NCBI GenBank assembly: GCA_020404485.1
Contig: DYDT01000089.1
Location: forward strand, 1 to 7,700
Source: Rickettsia endosymbiont of Diachasma alloeum
GTDB lineage: Bacteria; Pseudomonadota; Alphaproteobacteria; Rickettsiales; Rickettsiaceae
DNA: 7,700 bases
Direction: 5' to 3'
Positions 7,478 through 7,700 of this stretch are shown piece by piece. A program made the translations under genes and the position numbers. How positions within the stretch are numbered: position 1 is the first letter of the stretch; every line of letters begins with the position of its first letter. The notes beneath the pieces are model-generated. The model saw nothing but the letters and a program-made list of their open reading frames with translations. It made no database searches and was not told the DNA's origin.

Positions 7478-7511
7478 GATAAAAAGGTTAGAGATAAAGG
7501 GTTTCAAGGTG
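7478..7511 (+). repeat. Genomic copy of the 34-base sequence also found at 1-34
   Basis: This stretch is identical to 1-34. Its surroundings are continuous AT-rich DNA with no linker, so this is taken as the true locus and the copy at 1-34 as the displaced mate end. The sequence is purine-rich, with GATAAAAAGG and GATAAAGGG as near-repeats, and a related GATAAGGG lies just upstream at 7467-7474. It stands between the gene remnant and the mobile element and may belong to the left flank of the latter. Confidence 0.7.
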
Positions 7512-7514
7512 AAG

Positions 7515-7582
7515 TATGTTGAGTTATGATAGATTTTTTAATAAAAGATCAGTAACTCAACATAAAACAATGTATCATAACT
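7515..7582. repeat. Overlapping inverted repeats before the transposase, two alternative pairings
   Basis: TATGTTGAGTTA (7515-7526) is perfectly complementary to TAACTCAACATA (7553-7564). Overlapping its left arm, AGTTATGATA (7522-7531) is perfectly complementary to TATCATAACT (7573-7582). The two stems share 7522-7526 and so exclude each other. A third small stem, ATTATCT/AGATAAT (7587-7603), is followed by five T. The structure covers the leader and the probable start codon of the transposase frame, so it could be the element's subterminal region or limit transposase expression. No function is demonstrated. Confidence 0.5.
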
Positions 7583-7700
7583 GTATATTATCTAATAGAT
7601 AATTTTTGTAAAATATATGAAGAATGGACAAGATATAATCTATTGTCGACAAATCAGCAACGGTATAGAATAGGGAAATTAAGTCTTGCAGAATTGATTA
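7556..7700 (+). CDS. Probable IS982-family transposase, N-terminal part, runs off the window
   Basis: The plus-strand frame open from 7556 (after TAA 7553-7555) to the window end reads ITVYYLIDNFCKIYEEWTRY, then NLLSTNQQRYRIGKLSLAEL. The pattern YxLIDxFCK, a Trp-containing helix, then RxGKLSLAEL resembles the N-terminus of IS982-type DDE transposases common in Rickettsia, from memory of the family. The DDE residues would lie beyond the window. No ATG, GTG or TTG precedes the conserved part in this frame. The ATG at 7570-7572 (MYHN) is in another frame and would need a one-base shift near 7582 to join VYYLIDNF, so the copy is frameshifted, the assembly has an indel, or a rare start is used. 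It probably marks the left end of an insertion sequence next to uvrC. Confidence 0.6.

Noticed and set aside
1..7700. CRISPR array, tRNA or rRNA genes, prophage or novel defence system
   Set aside because: No regularly spaced repeats, cloverleaf folds, rRNA motifs or unknown multi-gene cassette are visible; all long frames are well-known housekeeping genes.

Overview
The window carries a transcription/translation operon of an AT-rich alphaproteobacterium, almost certainly a Rickettsia. Evidence is the base composition, the RimP, NusA, IF2 and UvrC sequences, and Rickettsia-type palindromic repeats in both long spacers and in frame inside uvrC. The species cannot be fixed from sequence alone.

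Layout. Bases 35-76 are not genomic: they match the 42-base Roche/454 Titanium paired-end linker, which contains a complete loxP site. Bases 1-34 in front of it are an exact copy of 7478-7511, as expected if a mate-pair read (fragment end, linker, fragment start) was built into the assembly. Bases 77-392 hold a decayed minus-strand reading frame resembling a response-regulator receiver, cut off by the linker. A sigma70-like promoter (418-446) and an intrinsic terminator hairpin (495-518) precede rimP (534-1040). nusA (1046-2548), infB (2763-5255) and uvrC (5422-7362) follow on the same strand. The nusA-infB spacer is filled by one palindromic element apparently nested inside another. The infB-uvrC spacer holds a different palindromic element. 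A third type lies in the coding sequence of uvrC. Downstream of uvrC are a 31-codon minus-strand gene remnant, AT-rich inverted repeats, and the beginning of a probable IS982-family transposase that runs off the window.

How the genes work together. RimP matures the 30S subunit, NusA controls pausing, termination and antitermination, and IF2 brings initiator tRNA to the ribosome; rimP-nusA-infB is a classic bacterial operon. The terminator in the leader fits control by termination/readthrough, possibly by NusA itself. UvrC, the dual-incision nuclease of nucleotide excision repair, is not a usual member of this operon and probably sits here through local rearrangement.

I see no new defence, toxin or biosynthetic system. 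The observations most worth checking are the sequencing linker with its chimeric end, the nested palindromes, and the palindrome-encoded insertion in the UvrC nuclease domain.
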